Counted from the stretch's first letter, positions 20,701 through 33,146 are shown. The stretch is 64,000 bases of DNA from Arion vulgaris (GCA_020796225.1 CM036758.1:29630147-29694146), one strand, 5' to 3'. Numbers and translations: made by a program. The notes: generated by a model from the sequence alone, not told the origin.

Positions 20701-23700
20701 TTTACTGTCATCATCTACAAACTTTACTTGTCATCAAGAAACTAACTATTTTTACTGTCCTCTTCTACAAACTTTATTTATCATCAAGAAACTAACTACT
20801 TTTACTGTCATCTTCTACAAACTTTACTTATCATCAAGAAACTAACTACTTTTACTGTCATCTTCTACAAACTTTACTTATCATCAAGAAACTAATGACT
20901 TTTTTACTGTCCTCTACAAACTTTACTTAACATTAAGAAACTAACTACTTTTACTGTCATCTTCTACAAACTTTACTTATCATCAAGAAACTAATGACTT
21001 TTTTACTGTCCTCTACAAACTTTACTTATCATCAAGAAACTAACTACTTTTACTGTCATCTTCTACAAACTTTACTTATCATCAAGAAACTAACTACTTT
21101 TACTGTCATCTTCTACAAACTTTACTTATCATAAAGAAACTAACTACTTTTACAGTCCTCTTCTACAAACTTTACTTATCATCAAGAAACTAACTACTTT
21201 TACTGTCCTCTTCTACAAACTTTACTTATCATCAAGAAACTAACTACTTTACTGTCCTCTTCTACAAACTTTACTTATCATCAAGAAACTAACTACTTTT
21301 ACTGTCATCTTCTACAAACTTTACTTATCATCAAGAAACTAACTACTTTTACTGTCATCTTCTACAAACTTTACTTATCATCAAGAAACTAACTACTTTT
21401 ACTGTCATCTTCTACAAACTTTACTTATCATCAAGAAACTAACTACTTTTACTGTCAACTTCTACAAACTTTGCTTATCATCAAGAAACTAACTACTTTT
21501 ACTGTCATCTTCTACAAACTTTACTTATCATCAAGAAACTAACTACTTTTACTGTCCACTTCTTCAAACTTTACTTATCATCAAGAAACTAACTACTTTT
21601 ACTGTCATCTTCTACAAACTTTACTTATCATCAAGAAACTAACTACTTTTACTGTCATCTTCTACAAACTTTACTTATCATCAAGAAACTAACTACTTTT
21701 ACTGTCATCTTCTACAAACTTTACTTATCATCAAGAAACTAACTACTTTTACTGTCCTCTACAAACTTTACTTATCATCAAGAAACTAACTACTTTTACT
21801 GTCATCTTCTACAAACTTTACTTATCATCAAGAAACTAATTACTTTTACTGTCCTCTTCTACAAACTTTACTTATCATCAAGAAACTAACTACTTTTACT
21901 GTCATCTTCTACAAACTTTACTTATCATCAAGAAACTAACTACTTTTACTGTCATCTTCTATAAACTTTACTTATCATCAAGAAACTAACTATTTTTACT
22001 GTCCTTTTCTACAAACTTTACTTATCATCAAGAAACTAACTACTTTTACTGTCATCTTCTACAAACTTTACTTATCATCAAGAAACTAACTACTTTTACT
22101 GTCCTCTCTTCTACAAACTTTACTTATCATCAAGAAACTAACTATTTTTACTGTCCTCTTCTACAAACTTTACTTATCATCAAGAAACTAACTACTTTTA
22201 CTGTCATCTTCTACAAACTTTACTTATCATCAAGAAACTAACTATTTTTACTGTCCTCTTCTACAAACTTTACTTATCATCAAGAAACTAACTACTTTTA
22301 CTGTCATCTTCTACAAACTTTACTTATCATCAAGAAACTAACTACTTTTACTGTCCTCTTCTACAAACTTTACTTATCATCAAGAAACTAACTATTTTTA
22401 CTGTCCTCTTCTACAAACTTTACTTATCATCAAGAAACTAACTACTTTTACTGTCATCTTCTACAAACTTTACTTATCATCAAGAAACTAACTACTTTTA
22501 CTGTCATCTTCTACAAACTTTACTTATCATCAAGAAACTAACTACTTTTACTGTCATCTTCTACAAACTTTACTTATCATCAAGAAACTAACTACTTTTA
22601 CTGTCATCTTCTACAAACTTTACTTATCATCAAGAAACTAACTACTTTTACTGTCCTCTACAAACTTTACTTATCATCAAGAAACTAACTACTTTACTGT
22701 CATCTTCTACAAACTTTACTTATCATCAAGAAACTAATTACTTTTACTGTCCTCTTCTACAAACTTTACTTATCATCAAGAAACTAACTACTTTTACTGT
22801 CATCTTCTACAAACTTTACTTATCATCAAGAAACTAACTACTTTTACTGTCATCTTCTACAAACTTTACTTATCATCAAGAAACTAACTATTTTTACTGT
22901 CCTTTTTACAAACTTTTCTTATCATCAAGAAACTAACTACTTTACTGTCATCTTCACAAACTTTACTTATCATCAAGAAACTAACTACTTTTACTGTCCT
23001 CTTCTACAAACTTTACTTATCATCAAGAAACTAACTATTTTTACTGTCCTCTTCTACAAACTTTACTTATCATCAAGAAACTAACTACTTTACTGTCATC
23101 TTCAAACTTTACTTATCATCAAGAAACTAACTATTTTTACTGTCCTCTTCTACAAACTTTACTTATCATCAAGAAACTAACTACTTTTACTGTCATCTTC
23201 TACAAACTTTACTTATCATCAAGAAACTAACTACTTTTACTGTCCTCTTCTACAAACTTTACTTATCATCAAGAAACTAACTATTTTTACTGTCCTCTTC
23301 TACAAACTTTACTTATCATCAAGAAACTAACTACTTTTACTGTCATCTTCTACAAACTTTACTTATCATCAAGAAACTAACTACTTTTACTGTCATCTTC
23401 TACAAACTTTACTTGTCATCAAGAAACTAACTATTTTTACTGTCATCTTCTACAAACTTTACTTATCATCAAGAAACTAACTACTTTACTGTCATCTTCT
23501 ACAAACTTTACTTATCATCAAGAAACTAACTACTTTTACTGTCAACTTCTACAAACTTTGCTTATCATCAAGAAACTAACTACTTTTACTGTCATCTTCT
23601 ACAAACTTTACTTATCATCAAGAAACTAACTACTTTTACTATCCACTTCTTCAAACTTTACTTATCATCAAGAAACTAACTACTTTTACTGTCATCTTCT

Positions 23701-26700
23701 ACAAACTTTACTTATCATCAAGAAACTAACTACTTTACTGTCATCTTCTACAAACTTTACTTATCATCAAGAAACTAACTACTTTTACTGTCATCTTCTA
23801 CAAACTTTACTTATCATCAAGAAACTAACTACTTTACTGTCCTCTACAAACTTTACTTATCATCAAGAAACTAACTACTTTTACTGTCATCTTCTACAAA
23901 CTTTACTTATCATCAAGAAACTAATTACTTTTACTGTCCTCTTCTACAAACTTTACTTATCATCAAGAAACTAACTACTTTTACTGTCATCTTCTACAAA
24001 CTTTACTTATCATCAAGAAACTAACTACTTTTACTGTCATCTTCTACAAACTTTACTTGTCATCAAGAAACTAACTATTTTTACTGTCCTCTTCTACAAA
24101 CTTTATTTATCATCAAGAAACTAACTACTTTTACTGTCATCTTCTACAAACTTTACTTATCATCAAGAAACTATCTATTTTTACTGTCATCTTCTACAAA
24201 CTTTACTTATCATCAAGAAACTAACTACTTTTACTGTCATCTTCTACAAACTTTACTTATCATCAAGAAACTAATGACTTTTTTACTGTCCTCTACAAAC
24301 TTTACTTAACATTAAGAAACTAACTACTTTTACTGTCATCTTCTACAAACTTTACTTATCATCAAGAAACTAATGACTTTTTTACTGTCCTCTACAAACT
24401 TTACTTATCATCAAGAAACTAACTACTTTTACTGTCATCTTCTACAAACTTTACTTATCATCAAGAAACTAACTACTTTTACTGTCATCTTCTACAAACT
24501 TTACTTATCATAAAGAAACTAACTACTTTTACAGTCCTCTTCTACAAACTTTACTTATCATCAAGAAACTAACTACTTTTACTGTCCTCTTCTACAAACT
24601 TTACTTATCATCAAGAAACTAACTACTTTTACTGTCCTCTTCTACAAACTTTACTTATCATCAAGAAACTAACTACTTTACTGTCATCTTCTACAAACTT
24701 TACTTATCATCAAGAAACTAACTACTTTTACTGTCATCTTCTACAAACTTTACTTATCATCAAGAAACTAACTACTTTTACTGTCAACTTCTACAAACTT
24801 TGCTTATCATCAAGAAACTAACTACTTTTACTGTCATCTTCTACAAACTTTACTTATCATCAAGAAACTAACTACTTTTACTGTCCACTTCTTCAAACTT
24901 TACTTATCATCAAGAAACTAACTACTTTTACTGTCATCTTCTACAAACTTTACTTATCATCAAGAAACTAACTACTTTTACTGTCATCTTCTACAAACTT
25001 TACTTATCATCAAGAAACTAACTACTTTACTGTCATCTTCTACAAACTTTACTTATCATCAAGAAACTAACTACTTTTACTGTCCTCTACAAACTTTACT
25101 TATCATCAAGAAACTAACTACTTTACTGTCATCTTCTACAAACTTTACTTATCATCAAGAAACTAATTACTTTTACTGTCCTCTTCTACAAACTTTACTT
25201 ATCATCAAGAAACTAACTACTTTTACTGTCATCTTCACAAACTTACTTATCATCAAGAAACTAACTACTTTTACTGTCATCTTCTACAAACTTTACTTAT
25301 CATCAAGAAACTAACTATTTTTACTGTCCTTTTCTACAAACTTTACTTATCATCAAGAAACTAACTACTTTTACTGTCATCTTCTACAAACTTTACTTAT
25401 CATCAAGAAACTAACTACTTTTACTGTCCTCTTCTACAAACTTTACTTATCATCAAGAAACCAACTATTTTTACTGTCCTCTTCTACAAACTTTACTTAT
25501 CATCAAGAAACTAACTACTTTACTGTCATCTTCTACAAACTTTACTTATCATCAAGAAACTAACTATTTTTACTGTCCTCGTCTACAAACTTTACTTATC
25601 ATCAAGAAACTAACTACTTTACTGTCATCTTCTACAAACTTTACTTATCATCAAGAAACTAACTACTTTTACTGTCCTCTTCTACAAACTTTACTTATCA
25701 TCAAGAAACTAACTATTTTTACTGTCCTCTTCTACAAACTTTACTTATCATCAAGAAACTAACTACTTTACTGTCATCTTCACAAACTTTACTTATCATC
25801 AAGAAACTAACTACTTTTACTGTCATCTTCTACAAACTTTACTTATCATCAAGAAACTAACTACTTTTACTGTCATCTTCTACAAACTTTACTTATCATC
25901 AAGAAACTAACTACTTTTACTGTCATCTTCTACAAACTTTACTTATCATCAAGAAACTAACTACTTTACTGTCCTCTTCTACAAACTTTACTTATCATCA
26001 AGAAACTAACTACTTTTACTGTCATCTTCTACAAACTTTACTTATCATCAAGAAACTAACTACTTTTACTGTCATCTTCTACAAACTTTACTTATCATCA
26101 AGAAACTAACTATTTTTACTGTCCTTTTCTACAAACTTTACTTATCATCAAGAAACTAACTACTTTTACTGTCATCTTCTACAAACTTTACTTATCATCA
26201 AGAAACTAACTACTTTTACTGTCCTCTTCTACAAACTTTACTTATCATCAAGAAACTAACTATTTTTACTGTCCTCTTCTACAAACTTTACTTATCATCA
26301 AGAAACTAACTACTTTACTGTCATCTTCTACAAACTTTACTTATCATCAAGAAACTAACTATTTTTACTGTCCTCTTCTACAAACTTTACTTATCATCAA
26401 GAAACTAACTACTTTTACTGTCATCTTCTACAAACTTTACTTATCATCAAGAAACTAACTACTTTTACTGTCCTCTTCTACAAACTTTACTTATCATCAA
26501 GAAACTAACTATTTTTACTGTCCTCTTCTACAAACTTTACTTATCATCAAGAAACTAACTACTTTTACTGTCATCTTCTACAAACTTTACTTATCATCAA
26601 GAAACTAACTACTTTTACTGTCATCTTCTACAAACTTTACTTGTCATCAAGAAACTAACTATTTTTACTGTCATCTTCTACAAACTTTACTTATCATCAA

Positions 26701-28269
26701 GAAACTAACTACTTTTACTGTCATCTTCTACAAACTTTACTTATCATCAAGAAACTAACTACTTTTACTGTCCTCTTCTACAAACTTTACTTATCATCAA
26801 GAAACTAACTACTTTTACTGTCATCTTCTACAAACTTTACTTATCATCAAGAAACTAACTACTTTTACTGTCATCTTCTACAAACTTTACTTATCATCAA
26901 GAAACTAACTATTTTTACTGTCCTTTTCTACAAACTTTACTTATCATCAAGAAACTAACTACTTTTACTGTCATCTTCTACAAACTTTACTTATCATCAA
27001 GAAACTAACTACTTTTACTGTCCTCTTCTACAAACTTTACTTATCATCAAGAAACTAACTATTTTTACTGTCCTCTTCTACAAACTTTACTTATCATCAA
27101 GAAACTAACTACTTTACTGTCATCTTCTACAAACTTTACTTATCATCAAGAAACTAACTATTTTTACTGTCCTCTTCTACAAACTTTACTTATCATCAAG
27201 AAACTAACTACTTTTACTGTCATCTTCTACAAACTTTACTTATCATCAAGAAACTAACTACTTTTACTGTCCTCTTCTACAAACTTTACTTATCATCAAG
27301 AAACTAACTATTTTTACTGTCCTCTTCTACAAACTTTACTTATCATCAAGAAACTAACTACTTTACTGTCATCTTCACAAACTTTACTTATCATCAAGAA
27401 ACTAACTACTTTTACTGTCATCTTCTACAAACTTTACTTGTCATCAAGAAACTAACTATTTTTACTGTCATCTTCTACAAACTTTACTTATCATCAAGAA
27501 ACTAACTACTTTTACTGTCATCTTCTACAAACTTTACTTATCATCAAGAAACTAATGACTTTTTTACTGTCCTCTACAAACTTTACTTAACATCAAGAAA
27601 CTAACTACTTTTACTGTCATCTTCTACAAACTTTACTTATCATCAAGAAACTAATGACTTTTTTACTGTCCTCTACAAACTTTACTTATCATCAAGAAAC
27701 TAACTACTTTTACTGTCATCTTCTACAAACTTTACTTATCATCAAGAAACTAACTACTTTTACTGTCATCTTCTACAAACTTTACTTGTCATCAAGAAAC
27801 TAACTACTTTTACTGTCATCTTCTACAAACTTTACTTATCATCAAGAAACTAACTACTTTACTGTCATCTTCTACAAACTTTACTTATCATCAAGAAACT
27901 AACTACTTTTACTGTCCTCTTCTACAAACTTTACTTATCATCAAGAAACTAACTACTTTTACTGTCATCTTCTACAAACTTTACTTATCATCAAGAAACT
28001 AACTACTTTTACAGTCCTCTTCTACAAACTTTACTTATCATCAAGAAACTAACTACTTTTACTGTCCTCTTCTACAAACTTTACTTATCATCAAGAAACT
28101 AACTACTTTACTGTCCTCTTCTACAAACTTTACTTATCATCAAGAAACTAACTACTTTTACTGTCATCTTCTACAAACTTTACTTATCATCAAGAAACTA
28201 ACTACTTTTACTGTCATCTTCTACAAACTTTACTTATCATCAAGAAACTAACTACTTTTACTGTCATCT
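17739..28269 (+). repeat. 50-bp satellite array, left part, about 210 copies
   Basis: The unit is 'ctttacttatcatcaagaaa' / 'ctaactacttttactgtcat' / 'cttctacaaa'. Variants include a 49-bp form (one t lost in 'cttttactg'), 'ctatttttactgtcctc', 'aatgacttttttactgtcctctac' (44-47 bp) and rare markers such as 'cttaacattaag' and 'gtcaacttct...tttgcttatc'. The markers recur in the same order kilobases apart, showing multi-unit duplications. No long ORF spans it because 50 is not a multiple of three. It continues at 30,214 after the LTR element. Confidence 0.98.
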
Positions 28270-28599
28270 TGTCATAGTTCCCCAGATGGCAGCGGAGGAA
28301 TGGACAGTTAGCCATATAGTTAGTGTAGTATGTAATTAGATAATTAATAGTTGAGACTATGTGTTGCACTCTCTAAGCAGAGGCGCAACACATAACAACG
28401 AGACAATGACGTTTTTACGTAGCTGTGTAGTGACGAATTAGCAACATTCTTTTAGTAAACAAGGTGACTAAGATTGAACCCTTGAGATGAGACAGGCGTG
28501 TTTTTGTCGTCATGATTAACATCGTCAAATAAATATATATATGAATACTGAACGACAGCATTGGCTTTTATTATCGAGTGTGCATGGACCCCTATTACA
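28270..28599 (+). repeat. 5' LTR (330 bp)
   Basis: Canonical TG...CA ends. Compared with the 3' LTR it has one substitution (ggcagCggagg) and three small length differences. It contains the inverted repeat TGTGTTGC/GCAACACA (28,360-28,367 and 28,385-28,392), which could form a hairpin, and an AATAAA hexamer near 28,526 followed by (TA)n, a candidate poly-A or TATA region. Confidence 0.95.
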
Positions 28600-29774
28600 G
28601 TTTGGTGTCAGAACTGGGTGTCCAGGGCATGACCCAGGAAAACCAGACCATTGACACATATGATGTGTTTGGGGATGAAGGGGAAGAGGAGCAGCATTTC
28701 TCTCCCATTAGTCCCTCTGTATCAATAGGCAGCTGCCTGATACCAAGATTTAATTGTTATGATTTACTCGGTGGTGAGTCGAATGAGCTTCAGAATTTTT
28801 TACCAGTTTCAGATGGCAAGCGCCAGACGAAACAATATAATAATTTGATTGTTTCTGATGTTGATGGGTTAAGTACCATGCCTAATTTTTATTCGATTTT
28901 CCTGTGTGAGGAAAATCACGATTTGATTTCAGTTATTAAAGATTCAGATGCAGAGCCGAATTTATTTCTACATTTTTCCTGTGTAGAGGAGATTGATTCT
29001 AAAGATTGCGATACAATGGAATCTTTGGTGGAGTGGTCCAATATTGATCCCATTGCTTTGGTATCATCCGTCGATGTATCATGTGTAGAGCTGAATTTCT
29101 TACTACCTTCTTCCTGTGTGGTAGTGGTTGCTCCTCAAGTCTGCCATACATTGGAATCCGTTGTCGATTGGTCCGATGATGAACCATATGTCTTACCAGT
29201 CTCCCCTTTAATAGCAGAATTTAATTCTCAGGAAATCCATCTGACGAATGCAGTGCAGGATATAGAACAGGATAATCAAGGTTTAACTACGGATAGGGAT
29301 CACGAAAAGGAAGACATGAGAAAATCTATCGTTAGTATTTCCGGCGAGGGACTGGAGATGGAACAAAGTTGTGAATTATCACCCTCCGCAACAGCCCTAC
29401 AAGACAACGATCAACAAATAGAACAATTAGGTATTGTTCAAACTCATCAGTCAGAGGTGCAATATGAGGAATATCATACACGTCGTCCTCATGGAACACG
29501 AATAGTTGGGTCGAGGAAGATGTTGCCGACTCGTGTGGGTTCTCTATTTACTGAATCAGTGGTTTCAGCACACGAGCACAGAGGGTTTACTGTTGAAGTT
29601 AGCCATGGTCACCTATGGCCAGTTGATGAGTCACGTCCAACGACGTGTGGTGACTCCTTACCAAGTAGCTCATTCAACTTGGGTCTTCCTGAGATCCCGT
29701 CAGGATTTTTCCTTTCTTTTCGACCATGGTTGGCTGTTATAGTTAGTTGTTGTGGAGCCACGTTTATCACGTGA
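28584..29774 (+). CDS. LTR element ORF, 396 aa, unknown function
   Basis: The first ATG (28,584) lies in the last 16 bases of the 5' LTR, and the frame reads through the primer-binding site (MDPYYSLVSELGVQ...). The frame is open to TGA at 29,772-29,774 with no repeats. The protein is acidic for about 250 residues with phrases repeated loosely around Trp-Ser-Asp/Asn (LVEWSNIDP, VVDWSDDEP) and Ser-Cys-Val (DVSCVELNFLL, SSCVVVVAP). A more basic region follows (HTRRPHGTRIVGSRK), and the last 30 residues are hydrophobic (FRPWLAVIVSCCGATFIT), possibly a membrane tail. No CCHC, aspartic protease or YxDD motif is present. It could be a divergent gag, an envelope-like or accessory protein, or captured host sequence. 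I do not recognise it. Confidence 0.6.
   Translation: MDPYYSLVSELGVQGMTQENQTIDTYDVFGDEGEEEQHFSPISPSVSIGSCLIPRFNCYDLLGGESNELQNFLPVSDGKRQTKQYNNLIVSDVDGLSTMPNFYSIFLCEENHDLISVIKDSDAEPNLFLHFSCVEEIDSKDCDTMESLVEWSNIDPIALVSSVDVSCVELNFLLPSSCVVVVAPQVCHTLESVVDWSDDEPYVLPVSPLIAEFNSQEIHLTNAVQDIEQDNQGLTTDRDHEKEDMRKSIVSISGEGLEMEQSCELSPSATALQDNDQQIEQLGIVQTHQSEVQYEEYHTRRPHGTRIVGSRKMLPTRVGSLFTESVVSAHEHRGFTVEVSHGHLWPVDESRPTTCGDSLPSSSFNLGLPEIPSGFFLSFRPWLAVIVSCCGATFIT
28603..28620 (+). promoter_or_regulatory. primer-binding site, tRNA-Leu-like
   Basis: Three bases after the LTR the sequence 'tggtgtcagaactgggtg' matches the complement of the 3' end of eukaryotic tRNA-Leu (TGGTGTCAGGAGTGGGAT from family knowledge) at about 14 of 18 positions, including the first nine. 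It lies inside the reading frame that starts in the LTR. Confidence 0.75.
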
Positions 29775-29848
29775 GGCGACTTGTTCCCTTTCAGCTCTCA
29801 CCACTCTAATAACCCTATTGGACACTACCTGTGCGATTTTTTGGAATT

Positions 29849-29866
29849 CGCCGTCGGGCGACGGCG
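29849..29866. other. 8-bp stem hairpin before 3' LTR
   Basis: CGCCGTCG and CGACGGCG are exact complements around a GG loop, just upstream of the purine-rich tract (29,865-29,880) that ends at the 3' LTR. This GC-rich hairpin stands out in the AT-rich surroundings. Confidence 0.8.
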
Positions 29867-29880
29867 AGGTCTCCAGGGGG

Positions 29881-30213
29881 TGTCATAGTTCCCCAGATGG
29901 CAGTGGAGGAATGGACAGTTAGCCATATAGTTAGTGTAGTATGTAATTAGATAATTAATAGTTGAGACTATGTGTTGCACTCTCTAAGCAGAGGCGCAAC
30001 ACATAACAACGAGACAATGACGTTTTTACGTAGCTGTGTAGTGACGAATTAGCAACATTCTTTTAGTAAACAAGGTGACTAAGATTGAACCCTTGAGATG
30101 AGACAGGCGTGTTTTGTCGTCATGATTAACATCGTCAAATAAATATATATATATGAATACTGAACGACAGCATTGGCTTTTATTATCGAGTGTGCATGGA
30201 CACCCCTATTACA
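29881..30213 (+). repeat. 3' LTR (333 bp)
   Basis: It is preceded by 'ctccaggggg', the likely polypurine tract. It differs from the 5' LTR by one substitution and by indels in T, TA and AC runs only, which points to a recent insertion. Confidence 0.95.
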
Positions 30214-32199
30214 ATCTTCTACAAACTTTACTTATCATCAAGAAACTAACTACTTTTACTGTCAACTTCTACAAACTTTACTTATCATCAAGAAACTAAC
30301 TACTTTTACTGTCCTCTTCTTCAAACTTTACTTATCATCAAGAAACTAACTACTTTTACTGTCATCTTCTACAAACTTTACTTATCATCAAGAAACTAAC
30401 TACTTTTACTGTCCTCTACAAACTTTACTTATCATCAAGAAACTAACTACTTTTACTGTCATCTTCTACAAACTTTACTTATCATCAAGAAACTAACTAC
30501 TTTTACTGTCCTCTTCTACAAACTTTACTTATCATTAAGAAACTAATGACTTTTACTGTCTACTTCTACAAACTTTACTTATCATCAAGAAACTAACTAC
30601 TTTTACTGTCATCTTCTACAAACTTTACTTATCATCAAGAAACTAACTACTTTACTGTCATCTTCTACAAACTTTACTTATCATCAAGAAACTAACTACT
30701 TTTACTGTCCTCTTCTACAAACTTTACTTATCATTAAGAAACTAATGACTTTTACTGTCTACTTCTACAAACTTTACTTATCATCAAGAAACTAACTACT
30801 TTTACTGTCATCTTCTACAAACTTTACTTATCATCAAGAAACTAACTACTTTTAATTGTCATCTTCTACAAACTTTACTTATCATCAAGAAACTAATGAC
30901 TTTTACTGTCCTCTTCTACAAACTTTACTTATCATTAAGAAACTAATGACTTTTACTGTCCACTTCTACAAACTTTATTTATCATCAAGAAACTAATGAC
31001 TTTTACTGTCCTCTCTTCTGCAAACTTTACTTATCATCAAGAAACTAATGACTTTTTCTGTCATCTTCTACAAACTTTACTTATCATCAAGAAACTAACT
31101 ACTTTTACTGTCATCTTCTACAAACTTTACTTATCATCAAGAAACTAATGACTTTTACTGTCCTCTCTTCTGCAAACTTTATTTATCATCAAGAAACTAA
31201 CTACTTTTATTGTCATCTTCTACAAACTTTACTTATCATCAAGAAACTAACTACTTTTACTGTCATCTTCTACAAACTTTACTTATCATCAAGAAACTAA
31301 TGACTTTTACTGTCATCTTCTACAAACTTTATTTATCATCAAGAAACTAACTACTTTTACTGTCCTCTTCTACAAACTTTACTTATCATCAAGAAACTAA
31401 TGACTTTTACTGTCATCTTCTACAAACTTTACTTATCATCAAGAAACTAATGACTTTTACTGTCCTCTCTTCTACAAACTTTACTTATCATTAAGAAACT
31501 AATGACTTTTACTGTCCTCTCTTCTACAAACTTTACTTATCATTAAGAAACTAATGACTTTTACTGTCATCTTCTACAAACTTTACTTATCCTCAAGAAA
31601 CTAATGACTTTTTCTGTCATCTTCTACAAACTTTACTTATCATCAAGAAACTAATGACTTTTACTGTCATCTCTTCTACAAACTTTACTTATCATCAAGA
31701 AACTAACTACTTTTACTGTCCTCTCTTCTACAAACTTTACTTATCATTAAGAAACTAATGACTTTTACTGTCATCTCTTCTACAAACTTTACTTATCATC
31801 AAGAAACTAATGACTTTTACTGTCCTCTCTTCTACAAACTTTATTTATCATCAAGAAACTAATGACTTTTACTGTCATCTTCTACAAACTTTACTTATCA
31901 TTAAGAAACTAATGACTTTTACTGTCCTCTCTTCTACAAACTTTACTTATCATTAAGAAACTAATGACTTTTACTGTCCTCTCTTCTACAAACTTTACTT
32001 ATCATCAAGAAACTAATGACTTTTACTGTCATCTTCTACAAACTTTACTTATCATTAAGAAACTAATGACTTTTACTGTCCTCTACAAACTTTACTTAAC
32101 ATTAAGAAACTAATGACTTTTACTGTCCTCTCTTCTACAAACTTTACTTATCATCAAGAAACTAATGACTTTTACTGTCATCTCTTCTACAAACTTTCA
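30214..32199 (+). repeat. 50-bp satellite array, right part, about 40 copies
   Basis: It is the same unit as the left part, but from about 30,540 the 'aatgacttttactgtc' and 'cctctcttctac' (52-bp) variants dominate and 'cattaagaaac' is frequent. The array ends at 'tctacaaactttcaattatt'. The shift in variant makeup shows that the right edge evolved separately from the centre. Confidence 0.97.
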
Positions 32200-32329
32200 A
32201 TTATTAATAAAAGGGAAGACTGCGGTAAAACTACATACCATAGACAATAAACATAATCACGAAATAAGATATTTATCGTCATCCAATAGTTTGTCTTGAG
32301 CAGAACTTTGCCATGCTAACAGTAAATCA

Positions 32330-32745
32330 AGATTTCTTACTCAAACGCCAAATGAGACATCTTTGCTGCTGTCAAGCTCAAATCATCAGTCACATCTTGA
32401 ATCCATGTTCTTCGTAGATTTTCTTATCTTTGCAGAGATGCCTTCTTCTATAATGGTCTTGTCCAAGCCATCATGTCTTTTTATATCTCCAAAATACGTC
32501 AATGTGTTCATTCTCATTAGTAGAATTAGCCAGTTTTCTTTGATTTTGAGTTCCTTCTGTATCGATTTATTTCTTCTCTTTCCATCATATAGGATGACTC
32601 TTTTTGTAAAATTTATATTTAAAAACCTATACTTTCCACTACCTTGTTAAATGTCCATGTTTCACACCCACACGTAGTCACTGGGAGTATGCATGCTCTT
32701 GGTATTCTTATCCGTGTTTTCCTATCCGTTTCATTCTACATTGTT
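32330..32745 (-). mobile_element. LINE RT C-terminal remnant
   Basis: On the minus strand, in shifting frames: a CGCETWTFNK-like stretch, then a KRHDGL motif followed by basic residues, then TWIQDVTDDLSLTAAKMSHL. This is the thumb and C-terminal region of a non-LTR polymerase. It follows directly, on the minus strand, the linker piece at 32,747-33,010, so the catalytic core has been deleted. A short AT-rich spacer (32,200-32,330) separates it from the satellite. Confidence 0.75.
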
Positions 32746-32746
32746 T

Positions 32747-33010
32747 TCAGTTGTATACGTTTATTAAGAAAATTATCCAAAGCACACACAAAACAGATAT
32801 ATTTGCTTCATCACATATGATGAATGGATGGTTAAGAACAGCACGGAAGTATTCTGCATAACGGTTTAGTATGTGAAGCTTGTCAGTTAACAGCTTTGTT
32901 CCATCTGCATCCAGTACATGGGTTGGGTGAAAAGATTGAGGACCATAAACAGTTCTTCTCAGGGTATCATAAAAGCGTTTATAATCATTTCTGTCTGTAT
33001 ACATCTAGAT
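32747..33010 (-). mobile_element. LINE endonuclease-RT linker remnant
   Basis: The minus strand encodes DYKRFYDTLRRTVYGPQSFH and then LDADGTKLLTDKLHILNRYAEYF and VLNHPF. This matches the conserved segment between the endonuclease and the reverse transcriptase of many metazoan LINEs (pattern FYxxLrxvYGP... LLTdkxxILxRwaEhFxxvLN). It is in one frame for about 65 residues and then lost. Confidence 0.85.
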
Positions 33011-33146
33011 TTCATCAATTATTTTAACATCAGCGTCTGTAACTACACAAGTCATATTAACTTTGAAATGTAATAATACCAAGAACACATAAAATGCATA
33101 ATAATTACCAAATTACGAAATCTTTCAGTATAACTATATTAATAGT
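33011..33146. other. unassigned AT-rich spacer
   Basis: No recognised feature. Confidence 0.4.

Larger units (their letters stand above)
28270..30213 (+). mobile_element. non-autonomous LTR retrotransposon, complete
   Basis: Two nearly identical terminal repeats (28,270-28,599 and 29,881-30,213) begin TGTCATAG and end CTATTACA. Four-base duplications ATCT flank it (28,266-28,269 and 30,214-30,217). A primer-binding site follows the 5' LTR and a purine-rich run ending 'aggggg' precedes the 3' LTR. The internal region is only about 1.28 kb and holds one reading frame. No gag zinc knuckle, protease, reverse transcriptase, RNase H or integrase is visible, so mobilisation would need proteins supplied in trans. 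It lies nested in the 50-bp satellite. Confidence 0.93.

Noticed and set aside
17739..32199. CRISPR array
   Set aside because: The units are contiguous with no unique spacers, there are no cas genes, and the setting is eukaryotic. It is a satellite.
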